DNA of 64,000 nt from Planomicrobium sp. Y74. Lineage in GTDB: Bacteria > Bacillota > Bacilli > Bacillales_A > Planococcaceae. Position numbers and translations under genes: made by a program. Positions 37,567-47,092 of this stretch are shown one piece after another (the first letter of the stretch is position 1; the number at the start of each line of letters is the position of its first letter). The notes beneath the pieces are model-generated. The model did no database searches and had not been told where the DNA came from. It saw nothing but the letters and a program-made list of their open reading frames with translations. The stretch spans positions 518,637 through 582,636 of the forward strand of contig NZ_RCWH01000005.1 of assembly GCF_003668635.1 (NCBI RefSeq). Direction: 5' to 3'.

Positions 37567-39224
37567 ATGCAGTTGAAAAAGTCCAGCACGCCATTAAACT
37601 TGCGATAGCGGAAGCCGTAGAAAAGGCGGAATTGACGACAGAACCGGTGGATGTCCACCTGGAATCGCCAAAAGATAAAGCCAATGGCGATTACGCTACG
37701 AATATCGCAATGCAATTGACACGCACAGCAAGAAAAGCGCCGAAAGTTATTGCGGAAGCGATTGTTTCCAACGTTGATAAAGAATCTGCAAACATCGAGA
37801 AAATCGAAATTGCGGGCCCAGGTTTCATTAACATCACAATCAAAAAAGATTATCTTCTGGACGTTGTAAAAACGGTTCTGGATCAACAGGAGAATTACGG
37901 CCGCACCAATTCCGGCGCAGGCGAAAAAATCCAGGTCGAGTTCGTATCTGCTAATCCTACAGGAGATCTACACCTCGGCCACGCACGCGGTTCGTCAGTC
38001 GGCGATTCACTCTGCAACGTGCTGGACTTTGCAGGCTATGATGTATCCCGTGAATACTATATCAATGATGCCGGCAATCAAATCAATAACCTGGCCTTGT
38101 CCATTGAAGGGCGTTATTTTGAAGAGCTCGGCAAAGGCGAGAGTATGCCTGAAGACGGCTACCGCGGCCAGGATATCATCGACATTGCCAAAGGCCTTGT
38201 TGCTGAACACGGCGATAAATTCCTGAACATGACCCACGAAGAGCGCTATGCGGAATTCCGCAAGCACGGACTTGAAGTGGAACTGGCGAAGCTTCAGAAA
38301 GATTTGGCTGATTTCCGCGTCGAGTTTGACGTCTGGTTCTCGGAAACTTCACTATATGAAAATGGGAAAATTGACTTAGCTTTGCAAAAACTGCGCGACA
38401 ACGGCCATATTTACGAAGAAGGCGGCGCAACCTGGTTCCGTTCGACGACTTTCGGCGACGATAAAGACCGCGTACTGATCAAGAATGACGGATCTTACAC
38501 GTATCTGATGCCGGATATCGCTTACCACGAAGATAAAATTTCCCGTGGCTTCGGCAAATTGATCAATATTTGGGGAGCTGACCACCACGGTTATATTCCG
38601 CGGATGAAAGCAGCAATCGAAGCTCTTGGCTATGATCGCGAAACGCTTGAAGTGAGCATCATCCAAATGGTTCAATTATATAAAGACGGCGAGAAGATGA
38701 AGATGAGCAAGCGTACCGGCAAAGCGGTAACGATGCGTGAATTGGTCGAACTTGTCGGACTTGATGCTGTGCGTTATTTCTTCGCGATGCGTTCAGGCGA
38801 TTCGCATATGGACTTCGACTTGGATCTGGCAGTTTCACAGTCCAATGAAAACCCGGTTTACTATGCGCAATATGGCCATGCCCGCATCTCTTCGATTTTG
38901 CGCCAGGCAGAGGAACAGGGTTATACGGCGTCAACTGACAACCTGGATTTATTGGCAGATGAAAAGGAAATTGATGTTTTGAAGAAAGTCGGTGATTTCC
39001 CGCAAGTCATCGCGGATGCTGCAAAACAGCGCGCTCCTCACCGTGTGACAACGTATATTCAGGAATTGGCTTCGCAATTCCACAGTTTCTATAACGCCAA
39101 TAAAGTGCTTGATACTTCGAATGAAGAAATGACCCGTGCACGTCTTGCATTGATCACGGCGGTTAAAACGACGCTTGCAAACGCATTAAAAACTGTCGGT
39201 GTATCTGCGCCGGAAAAAATGTAA
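37563..39224 (+). CDS. argS: Arginyl-tRNA synthetase
   Basis: A 553-residue class I synthetase. The N-terminal Arg-specific domain comes first, then the HIGH motif as [12 protein letters not shown] (about residues 129-140), and the KMSKS motif as [12 protein letters not shown] (about 376-387). A DALR anticodon-binding domain closes the protein, ending in VGVSAPEKM. It overlaps ywiB by four bases, so translation is coupled. Confidence 0.97.
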   Translation: MNAVEKVQHAIKLAIAEAVEKAELTTEPVDVHLESPKDKANGDYATNIAMQLTRTARKAPKVIAEAIVSNVDKESANIEKIEIAGPGFINITIKKDYLLDVVKTVLDQQENYGRTNSGAGEKIQVEFVSANPTGDLHLGHARGSSVGDSLCNVLDFAGYDVSREYYINDAGNQINNLALSIEGRYFEELGKGESMPEDGYRGQDIIDIAKGLVAEHGDKFLNMTHEERYAEFRKHGLEVELAKLQKDLADFRVEFDVWFSETSLYENGKIDLALQKLRDNGHIYEEGGATWFRSTTFGDDKDRVLIKNDGSYTYLMPDIAYHEDKISRGFGKLINIWGADHHGYIPRMKAAIEALGYDRETLEVSIIQMVQLYKDGEKMKMSKRTGKAVTMRELVELVGLDAVRYFFAMRSGDSHMDFDLDLAVSQSNENPVYYAQYGHARISSILRQAEEQGYTASTDNLDLLADEKEIDVLKKVGDFPQVIADAAKQRAPHRVTTYIQELASQFHSFYNANKVLDTSNEEMTRARLALITAVKTTLANALKTVGVSAPEKM

Positions 39225-39246
39225 GCGACATTTCACAAAACTTCTG

Positions 39247-39252
39247 TATAAT
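39247..39252 (+). promoter_or_regulatory. Candidate -10 box for the cobalamin operon
   Basis: TATAAT lies 30 bases before the riboswitch. I see no convincing -35 at normal spacing, so the call rests on position. Confidence 0.35.
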
Positions 39253-39281
39253 GAAATAGAGAAGTAAATTTTATATCAATC

Positions 39282-39443
39282 ATAAAGGTGCTTATGTCTA
39301 AGAACATGAGTTAAAAGGGAAGCCGGTTCGATTCCGGCGCGGTCCCGCCACTGTAAGTGAGAGCTATCTGTAAAATGCCACTGGAACAATGTTTCGGGAA
39401 GGTGCAGAATGCGATGATCATGAGCCAGGAGACCTGCCTTTAT
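39282..39443 (+). promoter_or_regulatory. Cobalamin riboswitch
   Basis: ATAAAGG (39282-39288) pairs with CCTTTAT (39437-39443) to form P1. Inside lie AAAAGGGAAGCCGG, the CGCGGTCCCGCCACTG B12-box region, GGGAAGGTGCAGAATGCGA and GATGATCATGAGCCAGGAGACC, which are the conserved core segments. It should sense adenosylcobalamin or a relative and shut off the corrinoid salvage operon through the terminator 60 bases on. Confidence 0.95.
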
Positions 39444-39503
39444 GAAACACCCATAAGCTTGCGAGGACAGGCTGGATGCGCATGTCTTTTTATGGCGTCC
39501 TTT

Positions 39504-39540
39504 CAGACCTCCCGCAGTTTTTTGTGGGAGGTCTTTTTAT
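39504..39540 (+). terminator. Riboswitch-controlled terminator
   Basis: AGACCTCCCGCA, TTTTT, GTGGGAGGTCT followed by TTTTT. Intervening bases (GAGGACAGGCTGG) could form the competing antiterminator. Confidence 0.85.
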
Positions 39541-39700
39541 GTAGAAAAGCGGAAGCGCCTGTTTAGCTCTGAAAGGCATAAGACGAGCTGGCGAAGTGGC
39601 GTCTTTTCAGCCGCACAGCCAGAGTGGCTTATGACCCGAAGAGCTGGGCCGCTGGAGACTGGACACTAGAAAAGCGGAAGCGCCCGTTTAGCTCGAAAAG
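39541..39700. repeat. Dispersed modular repeat, copy F, between riboswitch and btuF
   Basis: AGAAAAGCGGAAGCGCC starts the unit at 39543. It continues with nested stems CTGAAA/TTTCAG and AAGACG/CGTCTT, then GCTTATGACCCGAAGAGC and GGAGACTGGACACTAG. The first end then recurs as AGAAAAGCGGAAGCGCCCG (39668), as if a second element began and was cut. It lies inside the operon leader. Confidence 0.85.
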
Positions 39701-39701
39701 C

Positions 39702-39753
39702 CGGTTCAACACCGAATCAGCGGTACCCCCTCCGCTGATTCGGTGTTGAACCG
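39702..39753. repeat. 22-bp perfect palindrome just upstream of btuF
   Basis: CGGTTCAACACCGAATCAGC GG (39702-39723) is perfectly complementary to 39732-39753 across the 8-base loop TACCCCCT. There is no T tract, so it is not a standard terminator. It ends 14 bases before the btuF ribosome site. Confidence 0.85.
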
Positions 39754-39780
39754 CAAACAAACACATTGGAGGAATACAAC

Positions 39781-40758
39781 ATGAAGAAATTTTGGAAATT
39801 CGGTATGAGTGCAGGACTCGCAGCAGTGCTGCTTGCAGGATGCGGCGGAGAAGACGCGGCGAACGAAGAACAGCAAATCGAAACACCGGCAGAACCGCCT
39901 GAGGAAGTAGCGGAAGCGGAATTTCCTGTAACATTGGTGGATGCTACTGGTGAAGAAGTCGTGATTGAGGAAGAGCCGCAGGCAATCGTTTCCATGATTC
40001 CTTCCAATACAGAGATAGCGTATGAATTGGGATTAGGCGAAAAGATAGTAGGCGTCTCCGATTTTGATAATTACCCGGAAGAAACAGCTGATGTAGAAAA
40101 AATCGGTGGCATGGAATTCAACGTAGAAAAAATAATCAGTCTGGAACCGGATGTTGTCTTTGCTCACGAGTCGGGACTTGGCGCTGGAACTGAAGGATTG
40201 GATCAGCTTACTGAAGCAGGACTCACTGTATTTGTTGTCGACAATGCAGAAAGTTTTGAGGAAGTCTATGACACAATCACTGTAATTGGCCAGGCTACAG
40301 GAGCTACTGATGAAGCAAATGCACTAGTAGAGAGAATGGAAGTGCAGGTAGAAGAAATCACGGAAAAGGCAAGTAATATAGAAGAAACCAAATCTGTTTT
40401 TGTGGAAGTTGGAAGTGACCCGGAAATATATACGACTGGTTCGGGAACCTTCATGCATGAGATGCTCCAAACTATCAATGCTGAAAATGTAGCAGGCGAT
40501 CAGGAAGGTTGGGTCAGCATGGATCCTGAAGCTATTGTTGCAGCCGATCCTGAGGTCATTGTGACTACAGAAGGCGGATACATTGAAAATGCTGAAGAAA
40601 TGATCAAAACCAGAAGCGGCTTTGCGGAAGTTACCGCAGTCGAAGAAGATGCTGTTTACAGCGTTGATTCTGATGCAGTTACTCGCCCCGGCCCTCGTTT
40701 AACAGAAGGTCTGCTTGAGTTGGCGCGCGCAGTTTATCCCGAGGTCTTCAGTGAGTAA
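39781..40758 (+). CDS. btuF: Corrinoid ABC transporter substrate-binding lipoprotein
   Basis: A 325-residue lipoprotein. The signal peptide ends in the lipobox LLAGCGGE, so Cys near residue 22 would be lipidated. An acidic linker follows, then the helical-backbone-type periplasmic-binding fold shared by BtuF and siderophore proteins (IVSMIPSNTEIAYELGLGEKIVGV near residue 70). Corrinoid specificity is inferred from the riboswitch and the downstream salvage genes. GGAGGAATACAAC precedes the ATG at 39781. Confidence 0.9.
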   Translation: MKKFWKFGMSAGLAAVLLAGCGGEDAANEEQQIETPAEPPEEVAEAEFPVTLVDATGEEVVIEEEPQAIVSMIPSNTEIAYELGLGEKIVGVSDFDNYPEETADVEKIGGMEFNVEKIISLEPDVVFAHESGLGAGTEGLDQLTEAGLTVFVVDNAESFEEVYDTITVIGQATGATDEANALVERMEVQVEEITEKASNIEETKSVFVEVGSDPEIYTTGSGTFMHEMLQTINAENVAGDQEGWVSMDPEAIVAADPEVIVTTEGGYIENAEEMIKTRSGFAEVTAVEEDAVYSVDSDAVTRPGPRLTEGLLELARAVYPEVFSE

Positions 40759-41752
40759 AAATTTACTGGCATATATCGTTTCCCTGCTGCTGTTAAGCGG
40801 AGCGATCATGCTGGGTGTAACGATCGGCACTGTGTCAATTTCACCTGTCGTATTATGGAATCCTGCATCAGATGCAGCGGCAGCCAATATCCTTTGGAAT
40901 ATCCGTATGCCGCGTGTGGTTCTGGCAGGTCTTGTTGGTGCAGCTCTTGCAATAGCGGGGGCTGCATTCCAGGGTCTGTTGAAAAATCCGTTAGCCGATC
41001 CTTACACTTTAGGAGTGTCTTCCGGTGCCTCTGTTGGCGCCGTGATGACACTTTTTTTCGGCATTTCGCTCCCTTTTCTCGGACCTTTCACATTACCGGT
41101 CATGAGCATGGTCGGCGCATTACTGACCATGTTCATGGTTATGGGATTTGCTAAATTGGTCGATCGTTCGATGAAAATGGAGACAGTCATCTTGACCGGA
41201 ATCATCTTCAGTTCATTTCTTGGTTCTATAATTTCGTTGATGATTGCTTTGACGGGCGAGGAACTGAGGCAGATTATCGGTTGGCTCCTCGGAAGTGTAT
41301 CGATGCGTGGCTGGCCATACGTACAGATGGCTCTGCCTTTTATTGTGATCGGCTCATTTGTACTATGGCTGAACCGGCGCGAATTGAATGCTATGCTATT
41401 CGGTGAAGAGCGTGCACAACATTTGGGTGTGGATGTGAAAAAAAGAAAGTTATTGATACTGATTGGTGGATCGGTGCTTACTGGTGCAGCAGTTGCAGTT
41501 TCTGGTACAATCGGGTTTATCGGATTAGTAGTGCCACATATGACACGTCTTGTTTGGGGATCTGATCATCGCCATTTACTGCCTTTATCATTTATCAATG
41601 GAGCAGCGTTATTAATCATCTGTGACCTTGTAGCGAGAACGATTATTTCTCCAACAGAGCTGCCGATTGGGGTTATTACCTCGTTTATAGGTGCACCTGT
41701 GTTTGCTTATATTTTTTTCCGCCAACGCAAGGGGGGTTCAATGAATGCTTAA
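40751..41752 (+). CDS. btuC: Corrinoid ABC transporter permease
   Basis: A 333-residue FecCD-type permease with about ten hydrophobic helices. NPLADPYTLGVSSGASVGAV (about residues 78-97) and the coupling segment VSGTIGFIGLVVPHMTRLVWGSDHRHLLPLS (about 250-280) are family marks. The start is GTG at 40751, overlapping the btuF stop by eight bases with GAGG six bases upstream. A longer frame into btuF is rejected. It ends overlapping the ATPase gene. Confidence 0.93.
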   Translation: MSKNLLAYIVSLLLLSGAIMLGVTIGTVSISPVVLWNPASDAAAANILWNIRMPRVVLAGLVGAALAIAGAAFQGLLKNPLADPYTLGVSSGASVGAVMTLFFGISLPFLGPFTLPVMSMVGALLTMFMVMGFAKLVDRSMKMETVILTGIIFSSFLGSIISLMIALTGEELRQIIGWLLGSVSMRGWPYVQMALPFIVIGSFVLWLNRRELNAMLFGEERAQHLGVDVKKRKLLILIGGSVLTGAAVAVSGTIGFIGLVVPHMTRLVWGSDHRHLLPLSFINGAALLIICDLVARTIISPTELPIGVITSFIGAPVFAYIFFRQRKGGSMNA

Positions 41753-43205
41753 AATCAAAAATTTATCGGGCGGCTATGGAGATAAAAAAATCATTGAAGA
41801 TGTTTCTTTCGAGGTGGAAAAAGGGGAAATGCTCGGAATATTGGGTCCGAATGGCAGTGGGAAATCGACACTTATGAAACTCATAAGCGGAGTACTGCCA
41901 GTCAGAGAAGGAATGATTACGGTAGATGGAAAACAGATTGCCGATTTTCCGCCCAAAGAACTCGCCAGAACAATGGCGGTTCTGCCTCAACTTCATGTCC
42001 ATGCTTTTTCGCATTCTGTACGTGAAACAGTTTCGCTTGGAAGATATCCGCATCAAAGCGGGTGGTTTTCCAGCTGGTCCAAAGAGGATGAACAATCGGT
42101 CATTGAAGCGATGCGTCTAATGGATATCAGCCATTACGAAACGAGTCAAATCGATCAATTATCGGGTGGTGAACAGCAACGAGTCTTTGTAGCTCAAGCT
42201 CTTGCACAAAATGCCTCGATTTTACTGCTCGACGAACCCACTAATCATCTGGATATCAATCATCAAAAAGAATTGCTTGATACCATAAAAAAACAAGCTA
42301 TTGAAAAAGAGTTGACAATTGTTTCGATTTTTCACGATATCAATCTGGCTGCAATGTACTGCGACAAATTATTGCTGTTGGATAAAGGGTGTATTTATCG
42401 TATCGGTGAACCGCACGAAGTAGTCAGGGAGCATGACGTGGAAGCTGTTTACAGAACCAGAGTAAGCAATCATCCGCATCCTGAATTGCCGAAGCCCCAA
42501 ATAACCCTATTGCCGAATGTGAAAAGAGATATTTCATCGGCTCAAGTCAGGGCACAAGATTTTTTGGTTTCATCCCAAATGGTTCTTTACAGAAGCAGGT
42601 TGCCACTGAAAACTGTATCGTCTGCAGTCGTTAATCCAGGTTCTGGCTGGTTCCGGAATTTCATGAACCGCCATGTCGATGCTGCTTACAACATTGATAA
42701 CAGCCTTGAGGAAATGAAAAGTTTTATTGAAAAGAATGAATTGAAATCGACGGACACGGTAGGCATGATGACAGCGGTGCAAACCGAGCATGCCGTAGTA
42801 AAAGAATATGAGGGCCCATTCGGTACCGTCGTAATTGCTGTTACAGCTGGTATCGGCAACGGAGTCGATGTTTCAAAAGCAGTTGAACGGACAATGCATG
42901 TAGGAACGATCAATACGTGGATAATGGTCAATGGGACGTTATCGGAAGAAGCTTTTATCCAAGCTATGATTACAGCGACGGAAGCGAAAACCAAAGCCCT
43001 GCAACAGGAACAGGTCCTAGATCCATTAACTGGTACAATCGCTACAGGCACTTCAACAGACAGTTGTTTAGTGGCATCAACGCAGCAAGGGGAATATTTG
43101 CCTTATGCCGGTCCTATTACAGAAATCGGTAAATTGATCGGTCGCGGCGTTTTCGAATGCACTGTAGAAGGGATTAAAATTTATCGGGAGGCAAAGAAGG
43201 CATGA
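41745..43205 (+). CDS. btuD-cbiZ: Corrinoid ABC transporter ATPase fused to CbiZ amidohydrolase
   Basis: A 486-residue fusion. Residues 1-255 form an ABC ATPase with Walker A GPNGSGKSTLM (about 34-44), signature LSGGEQQRVFVAQAL (about 138-152), Walker B ILLLDEPTNHLD, and the HDINLA switch. From about 290 to the end lies a CbiZ domain (VNPGSGWFRNFMNRHVDAAY, then TAVQTEHAVVK, GIGNGV and TGTSTDSCLVA). CbiZ hydrolyses adenosylcobinamide to adenosylcobyric acid so that imported incomplete corrinoids can be rebuilt by CbiB. The fusion ties uptake to remodelling. Confidence 0.92.
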   Translation: MLKIKNLSGGYGDKKIIEDVSFEVEKGEMLGILGPNGSGKSTLMKLISGVLPVREGMITVDGKQIADFPPKELARTMAVLPQLHVHAFSHSVRETVSLGRYPHQSGWFSSWSKEDEQSVIEAMRLMDISHYETSQIDQLSGGEQQRVFVAQALAQNASILLLDEPTNHLDINHQKELLDTIKKQAIEKELTIVSIFHDINLAAMYCDKLLLLDKGCIYRIGEPHEVVREHDVEAVYRTRVSNHPHPELPKPQITLLPNVKRDISSAQVRAQDFLVSSQMVLYRSRLPLKTVSSAVVNPGSGWFRNFMNRHVDAAYNIDNSLEEMKSFIEKNELKSTDTVGMMTAVQTEHAVVKEYEGPFGTVVIAVTAGIGNGVDVSKAVERTMHVGTINTWIMVNGTLSEEAFIQAMITATEAKTKALQQEQVLDPLTGTIATGTSTDSCLVASTQQGEYLPYAGPITEIGKLIGRGVFECTVEGIKIYREAKKA

Positions 43206-44155
43206 TACACCATATACTCGCGATTGGTATTGGTTTGATGCTCGATCGTTTGATTGGAGATCCGACGCATTGGCCGCATCCGGTTCGCTGGATCGGAAAG
43301 TATATTTATAAAGCAGTCGAATTATCCAACAAAGAGCCACATGCTTTTCGGAACGGTTTTCTATTAGTGGGATCTCTGATTGCCATTGTTTTTGTTACTG
43401 TCTATAGTGCAGTATTTGTGGCTTACTCGGTCCATCCGTTTTTTGGAATTGCAGTAGAGGCGATATTAATCGCATCTGGCTTGGCGCAAAAGAGTCTGCA
43501 AGTTGCAGCTGAGGACGTTTATAAGCCTCTGCTGAATAAAAACCTCGATGAAGCCCGTCAAAAACTTTCTTGGATTGTGGGCCGGGATACAGTTCAATTG
43601 GATGAAAGCGAAATTACCCGCGGTGTAGTTGAAACTGTATCGGAAAATACCAGTGATGGGGTTACAGCTCCTTTATTTTGGGCTTTTCTGTTGGGTGCCC
43701 CTGGTCTATGGATGTATAAAGCTGTCAATACATGCGACTCAATAGTGGGGTATAAAAATGAGCAGTTTCGGAAGTTCGGATTTGCTTCGGCCCGCTTGGA
43801 TGATTTGCTGAATTTTATACCTAGCCGAATTACAGGGTTTTTGATCCTAATGCTTACCCGGAATAAAAGAAATCTCTCACTCGTGGCCCGTTTGAAAGAG
43901 TGGATCCAGTATGCTCCGGCACATCCGAGTCCTAATAGCGGCTGGCTGGAAGCGGCTACCGCGGTACAGTTGGGAATCAGGCTAGGCGGCGAAAATTCCT
44001 ATGGAGGCGTATCCTCATTCCGCGCTTATATGGGCCACCCGGTTTACAGTCTTGAAGCAAGCCATATCAGGGAAACAGTGACCCATATGCAGATTGCAAC
44101 ATGGGCTTTTTTTATTTTATTTGCGATGGGAGGAGTAATCATTGAATTTGCCTAA
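43202..44155 (+). CDS. cbiB: Adenosylcobinamide-phosphate synthase
   Basis: A 317-residue membrane enzyme that attaches (R)-1-aminopropanol phosphate to adenosylcobyric acid. DRLIGDPTHWPHPVRWIGK (about residues 14-32) is the CbiB/CobD family opener. GRDTVQLDESEITRGVVETVSENTSDGVTAPLFW near 125-158 and GGENSYGGVSSFRAYMG near 262 are its other conserved blocks. It starts inside the stop of the preceding gene (ATGA-type overlap) and overlaps the next gene by 14 bases. Confidence 0.95.
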   Translation: MIHHILAIGIGLMLDRLIGDPTHWPHPVRWIGKYIYKAVELSNKEPHAFRNGFLLVGSLIAIVFVTVYSAVFVAYSVHPFFGIAVEAILIASGLAQKSLQVAAEDVYKPLLNKNLDEARQKLSWIVGRDTVQLDESEITRGVVETVSENTSDGVTAPLFWAFLLGAPGLWMYKAVNTCDSIVGYKNEQFRKFGFASARLDDLLNFIPSRITGFLILMLTRNKRNLSLVARLKEWIQYAPAHPSPNSGWLEAATAVQLGIRLGGENSYGGVSSFRAYMGHPVYSLEASHIRETVTHMQIATWAFFILFAMGGVIIEFA

Positions 44156-45221
44156 TCATGGTGCAAATCCCCTGCGCCTCTATAGTCAGTCAGGTATAGA
44201 GCCTCCTGAAAATTTCCTGGACTTCAGTGAAAACATTCACCCTTTCGGTCCGCCTCCATTTATAAAGGAAAATTGGTCCGAATTTTTTTCCTTGCTGAAT
44301 GCGTATCCCGATACGCACGCGGAACCATTTCGAACAGCAGCGGCTGCTTATCACCAAATAGAGAAAGACCAAATAGCTGCAGCAAATGGCGCTGCCGAAA
44401 TTTTCACATGGCTTGCCAGGCGGTACCGCGGTAAACGGGTGATCTTATTAGAACCTGCTTTTTCTGAATATCGCCAAACTCTGGAAGCAGAAAATGCAGT
44501 TATCAGCGAAATTCAATTATCTTCTAAAAGTGATTGGCAAGTGAATATGGACGCAGTCAAAGCGGAGTTGGATAACAGTGCAGCTGTATATATTTGCAAT
44601 CCGCATAATCCTACCGGAATATTATTGACAGTAGAAAAACTGAAAGAAATCGCGGATTCTTGCTGTGCTGCAGGTTGTGAATTAGTTATAGATGAAGCTT
44701 TTATCGATTTTATTGGTGAGGAAGCATCGTTTACTGAATACCTTTCTTCATATTCTCAAGTGATAATTGTGCGTTCGATGACAAAGATGTATGCAATTGC
44801 CGGTTTAAGGCTGGGATATGTAATGGCTGCGCCGCAAACAATCAGTGAGTTAACCGAAGGAGCGGCTCATTGGAATGTCAATGCATTGTCTGCAACGATC
44901 GGGGCCGGTTGTTTTCCATTGGAAGACTACCGCAAAACTATTCGGTTGGCTGCCAATAAGGAAAGGACCAAGATGATACAATTTTTCACAGAAAAAAACT
45001 GCCGCTTTTCCGATTCCCAGGCTAATTTCCTTTCATTCAGCCTGCCGGAGGGCAAAAATGCGGATTTGTTTTTTGAAGATATGCTAAAAAAAGGCATTGT
45101 ATTGCGTCATACATACTCATTTAAGGGAATGGACGGCTGTTGGTTCCGAATCGGCATGAAGTCGGATACCGCGATGGGCCGGCTTAGGGAGGAGGTTTCC
45201 GTATGGCTCGCGCAAAGTTGA
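44142..45221 (+). CDS. cobD: Threonine-phosphate decarboxylase
   Basis: A 359-residue PLP enzyme of the aminotransferase I/II fold that makes aminopropanol phosphate for CbiB. FLDFSENIHPFGPPPF near residue 27, CNPHNPTGILL near 152, VIDEAFIDF near 187 and the PLP-lysine segment RSMTKMYAIAGLRLGYV near 214 give the family. The CobD choice over histidinol-phosphate aminotransferase rests on the opening and the operon. The start is TTG at 44142, six bases after GGGAGGAG, within the cbiB end. Confidence 0.9.
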   Translation: MNLPNHGANPLRLYSQSGIEPPENFLDFSENIHPFGPPPFIKENWSEFFSLLNAYPDTHAEPFRTAAAAYHQIEKDQIAAANGAAEIFTWLARRYRGKRVILLEPAFSEYRQTLEAENAVISEIQLSSKSDWQVNMDAVKAELDNSAAVYICNPHNPTGILLTVEKLKEIADSCCAAGCELVIDEAFIDFIGEEASFTEYLSSYSQVIIVRSMTKMYAIAGLRLGYVMAAPQTISELTEGAAHWNVNALSATIGAGCFPLEDYRKTIRLAANKERTKMIQFFTEKNCRFSDSQANFLSFSLPEGKNADLFFEDMLKKGIVLRHTYSFKGMDGCWFRIGMKSDTAMGRLREEVSVWLAQS

Positions 45222-45751
45222 TTTTTATCAGCGGTGGAGTTCGAAGCGGAAAAAGTGCCTTCGCTGAATCATTGGTTCGGCAGTTCGAAGCGCAAAGAAA
45301 AATTTATCTGGCAAGCGGCCGGGCAGATGATGCCGAGATGAGGGAGCGCATAGAGAGGCATCGCAGTGATCGGAAACTGGATGGATGGCATACGATTGAG
45401 CAGGCTAAACAGTTCGAACGAGTGTTGCCTTTACTGAAAACCGGGGATGCTGTGTTATGGGATTGTGTAACAACCTGGTTGGCCAATGAATTATATGAAG
45501 GCTGGGATAAGGGGGAAATTTGTGCTGAACAAAATGGCTGTATGGAAATGAAGTGGGAAAATATGCAGAAGACATTAGTGCAGATTTTAAGCAAAATAGA
45601 ATTCATGGTAGTAGTTTCCAACGAGATACTGGACGACTTTATGCGTGATGAACAATATATGAAATGGCTAGGCAAAATTCACATGTGGCTGGTGCAGGAA
45701 GCAGATCAGGCATTTGAGATGGAAAATGGAATAGCATTTAAAAGAAAGTAG
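45203..45751 (+). CDS. cobU: Adenosylcobinamide kinase/guanylyltransferase, altered C-terminus
   Basis: A 182-residue CobU family enzyme that phosphorylates adenosylcobinamide and transfers GMP to it. The P-loop FISGGVRSGKSAFAE (about residues 6-20) and the guanylylated-His region RERIERHRSDRKLDGWHTIE (about 46-65) are complete, and VVVSNEI near 137 is kept. The usual GIVP ... FRD ... G ... NQ segment after VSNE is absent; instead the tail reads LDDFMRDEQYMKWLGKIHMWL. That missing segment is recognisable in the separate gene at 47044. GGGAGGAGG precedes the ATG, which overlaps cobD. Confidence 0.88.
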   Translation: MARAKLIFISGGVRSGKSAFAESLVRQFEAQRKIYLASGRADDAEMRERIERHRSDRKLDGWHTIEQAKQFERVLPLLKTGDAVLWDCVTTWLANELYEGWDKGEICAEQNGCMEMKWENMQKTLVQILSKIEFMVVVSNEILDDFMRDEQYMKWLGKIHMWLVQEADQAFEMENGIAFKRK

Positions 45752-45764
45752 GGAGGAACTTGCA

Positions 45765-46535
45765 ATGGCTAAGCAAATAGGAACAGGACTGCTGCTGGCA
45801 TTGCAGTTTTTCTCTGTTTTTCCCATCAGAAAAAATTTGCCTATGGAGAGGCAGCATGTGACAGCTATGTATATTCAGCTGCCAGTGATTGGCATGTTGA
45901 TGGGTGGTGTATTGGCAACTTCAGCTTTTTTGCTGCGGGATGCGACTGATGCCAGCTCTTTATTGATCGGTTTTTTAATAACGCTGCTTAGTATTGCCAT
46001 GACTGGCGGTCTTCACATGGATGGATTGGCGGACACAGCAGATGCCTATTTTTCCTATCAGGAAAAAGAAAGGCGTCTGGAGATAATGGGAGACCCGCGC
46101 ATTGGGGCATTCGGGACAATTGCATTAATTTTAACGGTAATAGGAAAAATCATCATTATTTCTGAAGCGGTTCTTTCAGTGTCTGTTTGGATATTTTTAC
46201 TAATACCAGTCATTTCACGAATCGGTCTTCTGCTTCTTTTCACTTTGACTTCCTCTTCCAAAAATTCTGGTCTTGCTGCCTTTTTTCGTAAAAAAGCGAA
46301 CTTATCCATGATTACAGCGTTTGCCTTGGCATGGATAGTTATTGTGGCTGCAGCAATTATTATTTTGGCAGGGTGGCAGAATGGGATTGCGCTACTCGTT
46401 GCATTTCTTATCGCCACTTTTCTTTACCGCCTATGGTGCAATAAAAACTTTGCAGGAGTCACAGGAGATTTGTTCGGAGCATACGTGGAAGGAATTGAGT
46501 TATTATTATGGATAATGATTTTAGTCTTCAGCTGA
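45765..46535 (+). CDS. cobS: Adenosylcobinamide-GDP ribazoletransferase
   Basis: A 256-residue membrane enzyme that condenses adenosylcobinamide-GDP with alpha-ribazole (phosphate) to close the lower ligand loop. LQFFSVFPIRKNL near residue 14, TGGLHMDGLADTADAYFS (about 79-96) and IMGDPRIGAFGTIALIL (about 106-122) are the CobS marks; the Asp-rich part binds Mg2+. It has about six hydrophobic helices. AGGGAGGAACTTGCA precedes the ATG. Confidence 0.95.
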   Translation: MAKQIGTGLLLALQFFSVFPIRKNLPMERQHVTAMYIQLPVIGMLMGGVLATSAFLLRDATDASSLLIGFLITLLSIAMTGGLHMDGLADTADAYFSYQEKERRLEIMGDPRIGAFGTIALILTVIGKIIIISEAVLSVSVWIFLLIPVISRIGLLLLFTLTSSSKNSGLAAFFRKKANLSMITAFALAWIVIVAAAIIILAGWQNGIALLVAFLIATFLYRLWCNKNFAGVTGDLFGAYVEGIELLLWIMILVFS

Positions 46536-47092
46536 TCCGCCATGCACCGACTGCCGGAAATATAAAAAAGCAATATATTGGCTGGACAGATGAGTCTGTT
46601 CTTCCGTTCAAAGCGGTGGCTGACAAGAAGAGCAGAACTGTATGGGGAAGTGATTTGCTTCGTTGCAGACAAACCGCATCGATATTGTTTCCGAATGCGG
46701 AATATGTGGCGGACCCGGACTTTAGGGAATGCAATTTTGGGCAGTGGGAAATGAAAACCTATAATGAGTTAAAGCATATTCAGAGCTACCGGGACTGGAT
46801 TGATGATCCGTTTTTGAATACTCCTCCTGATGGTGAAAGTTTCAGCAAATTGATAAAGCGGGTTGAAGAAGCATTGCAAAATCTGCCGGAAGGCAATGAA
46901 TTTACCATTCTCATGCACGGGGGTCCATTGCGATATCTGCTGGCACGCGCAAAAAAGCAGGCGTTCCATGAACAAATTGCGCTGCACGGGGATTGCCACA
47001 CACTTATATGGGAAAATCGGAAGGCGTTCGGGGAGGGAGCCAGATGCAAATCGTATTCGGTGGAGCCTTTAATGGCAAAAGGCAATTTGTGA
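46508..47092 (+). CDS. cobC: Histidine phosphatase, alpha-ribazole phosphatase-like
   Basis: A 194-residue histidine phosphatase. The catalytic RHA (LQLIRHAPTAGN, about residues 7-18) has Ala in place of the usual Gly. SDLLRCRQTASILFP near 48, FRECNFGQWE near 71 and the second His in FTILMHGGPLRYLLA near 137 complete the active site. In this operon it should remove the 5'-phosphate of alpha-ribazole-P or cobalamin-5'-P. It overlaps cobS by 28 bases; its ribosome site is weak, so coupling is likely. Confidence 0.85.
   Translation: MDNDFSLQLIRHAPTAGNIKKQYIGWTDESVLPFKAVADKKSRTVWGSDLLRCRQTASILFPNAEYVADPDFRECNFGQWEMKTYNELKHIQSYRDWIDDPFLNTPPDGESFSKLIKRVEEALQNLPEGNEFTILMHGGPLRYLLARAKKQAFHEQIALHGDCHTLIWENRKAFGEGARCKSYSVEPLMAKGNL

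Noticed and set aside
39357..39566. 69-codon frame inside the cobalamin riboswitch
   Set aside because: It overlaps the riboswitch core and its terminator; the conserved RNA explains the sequence.
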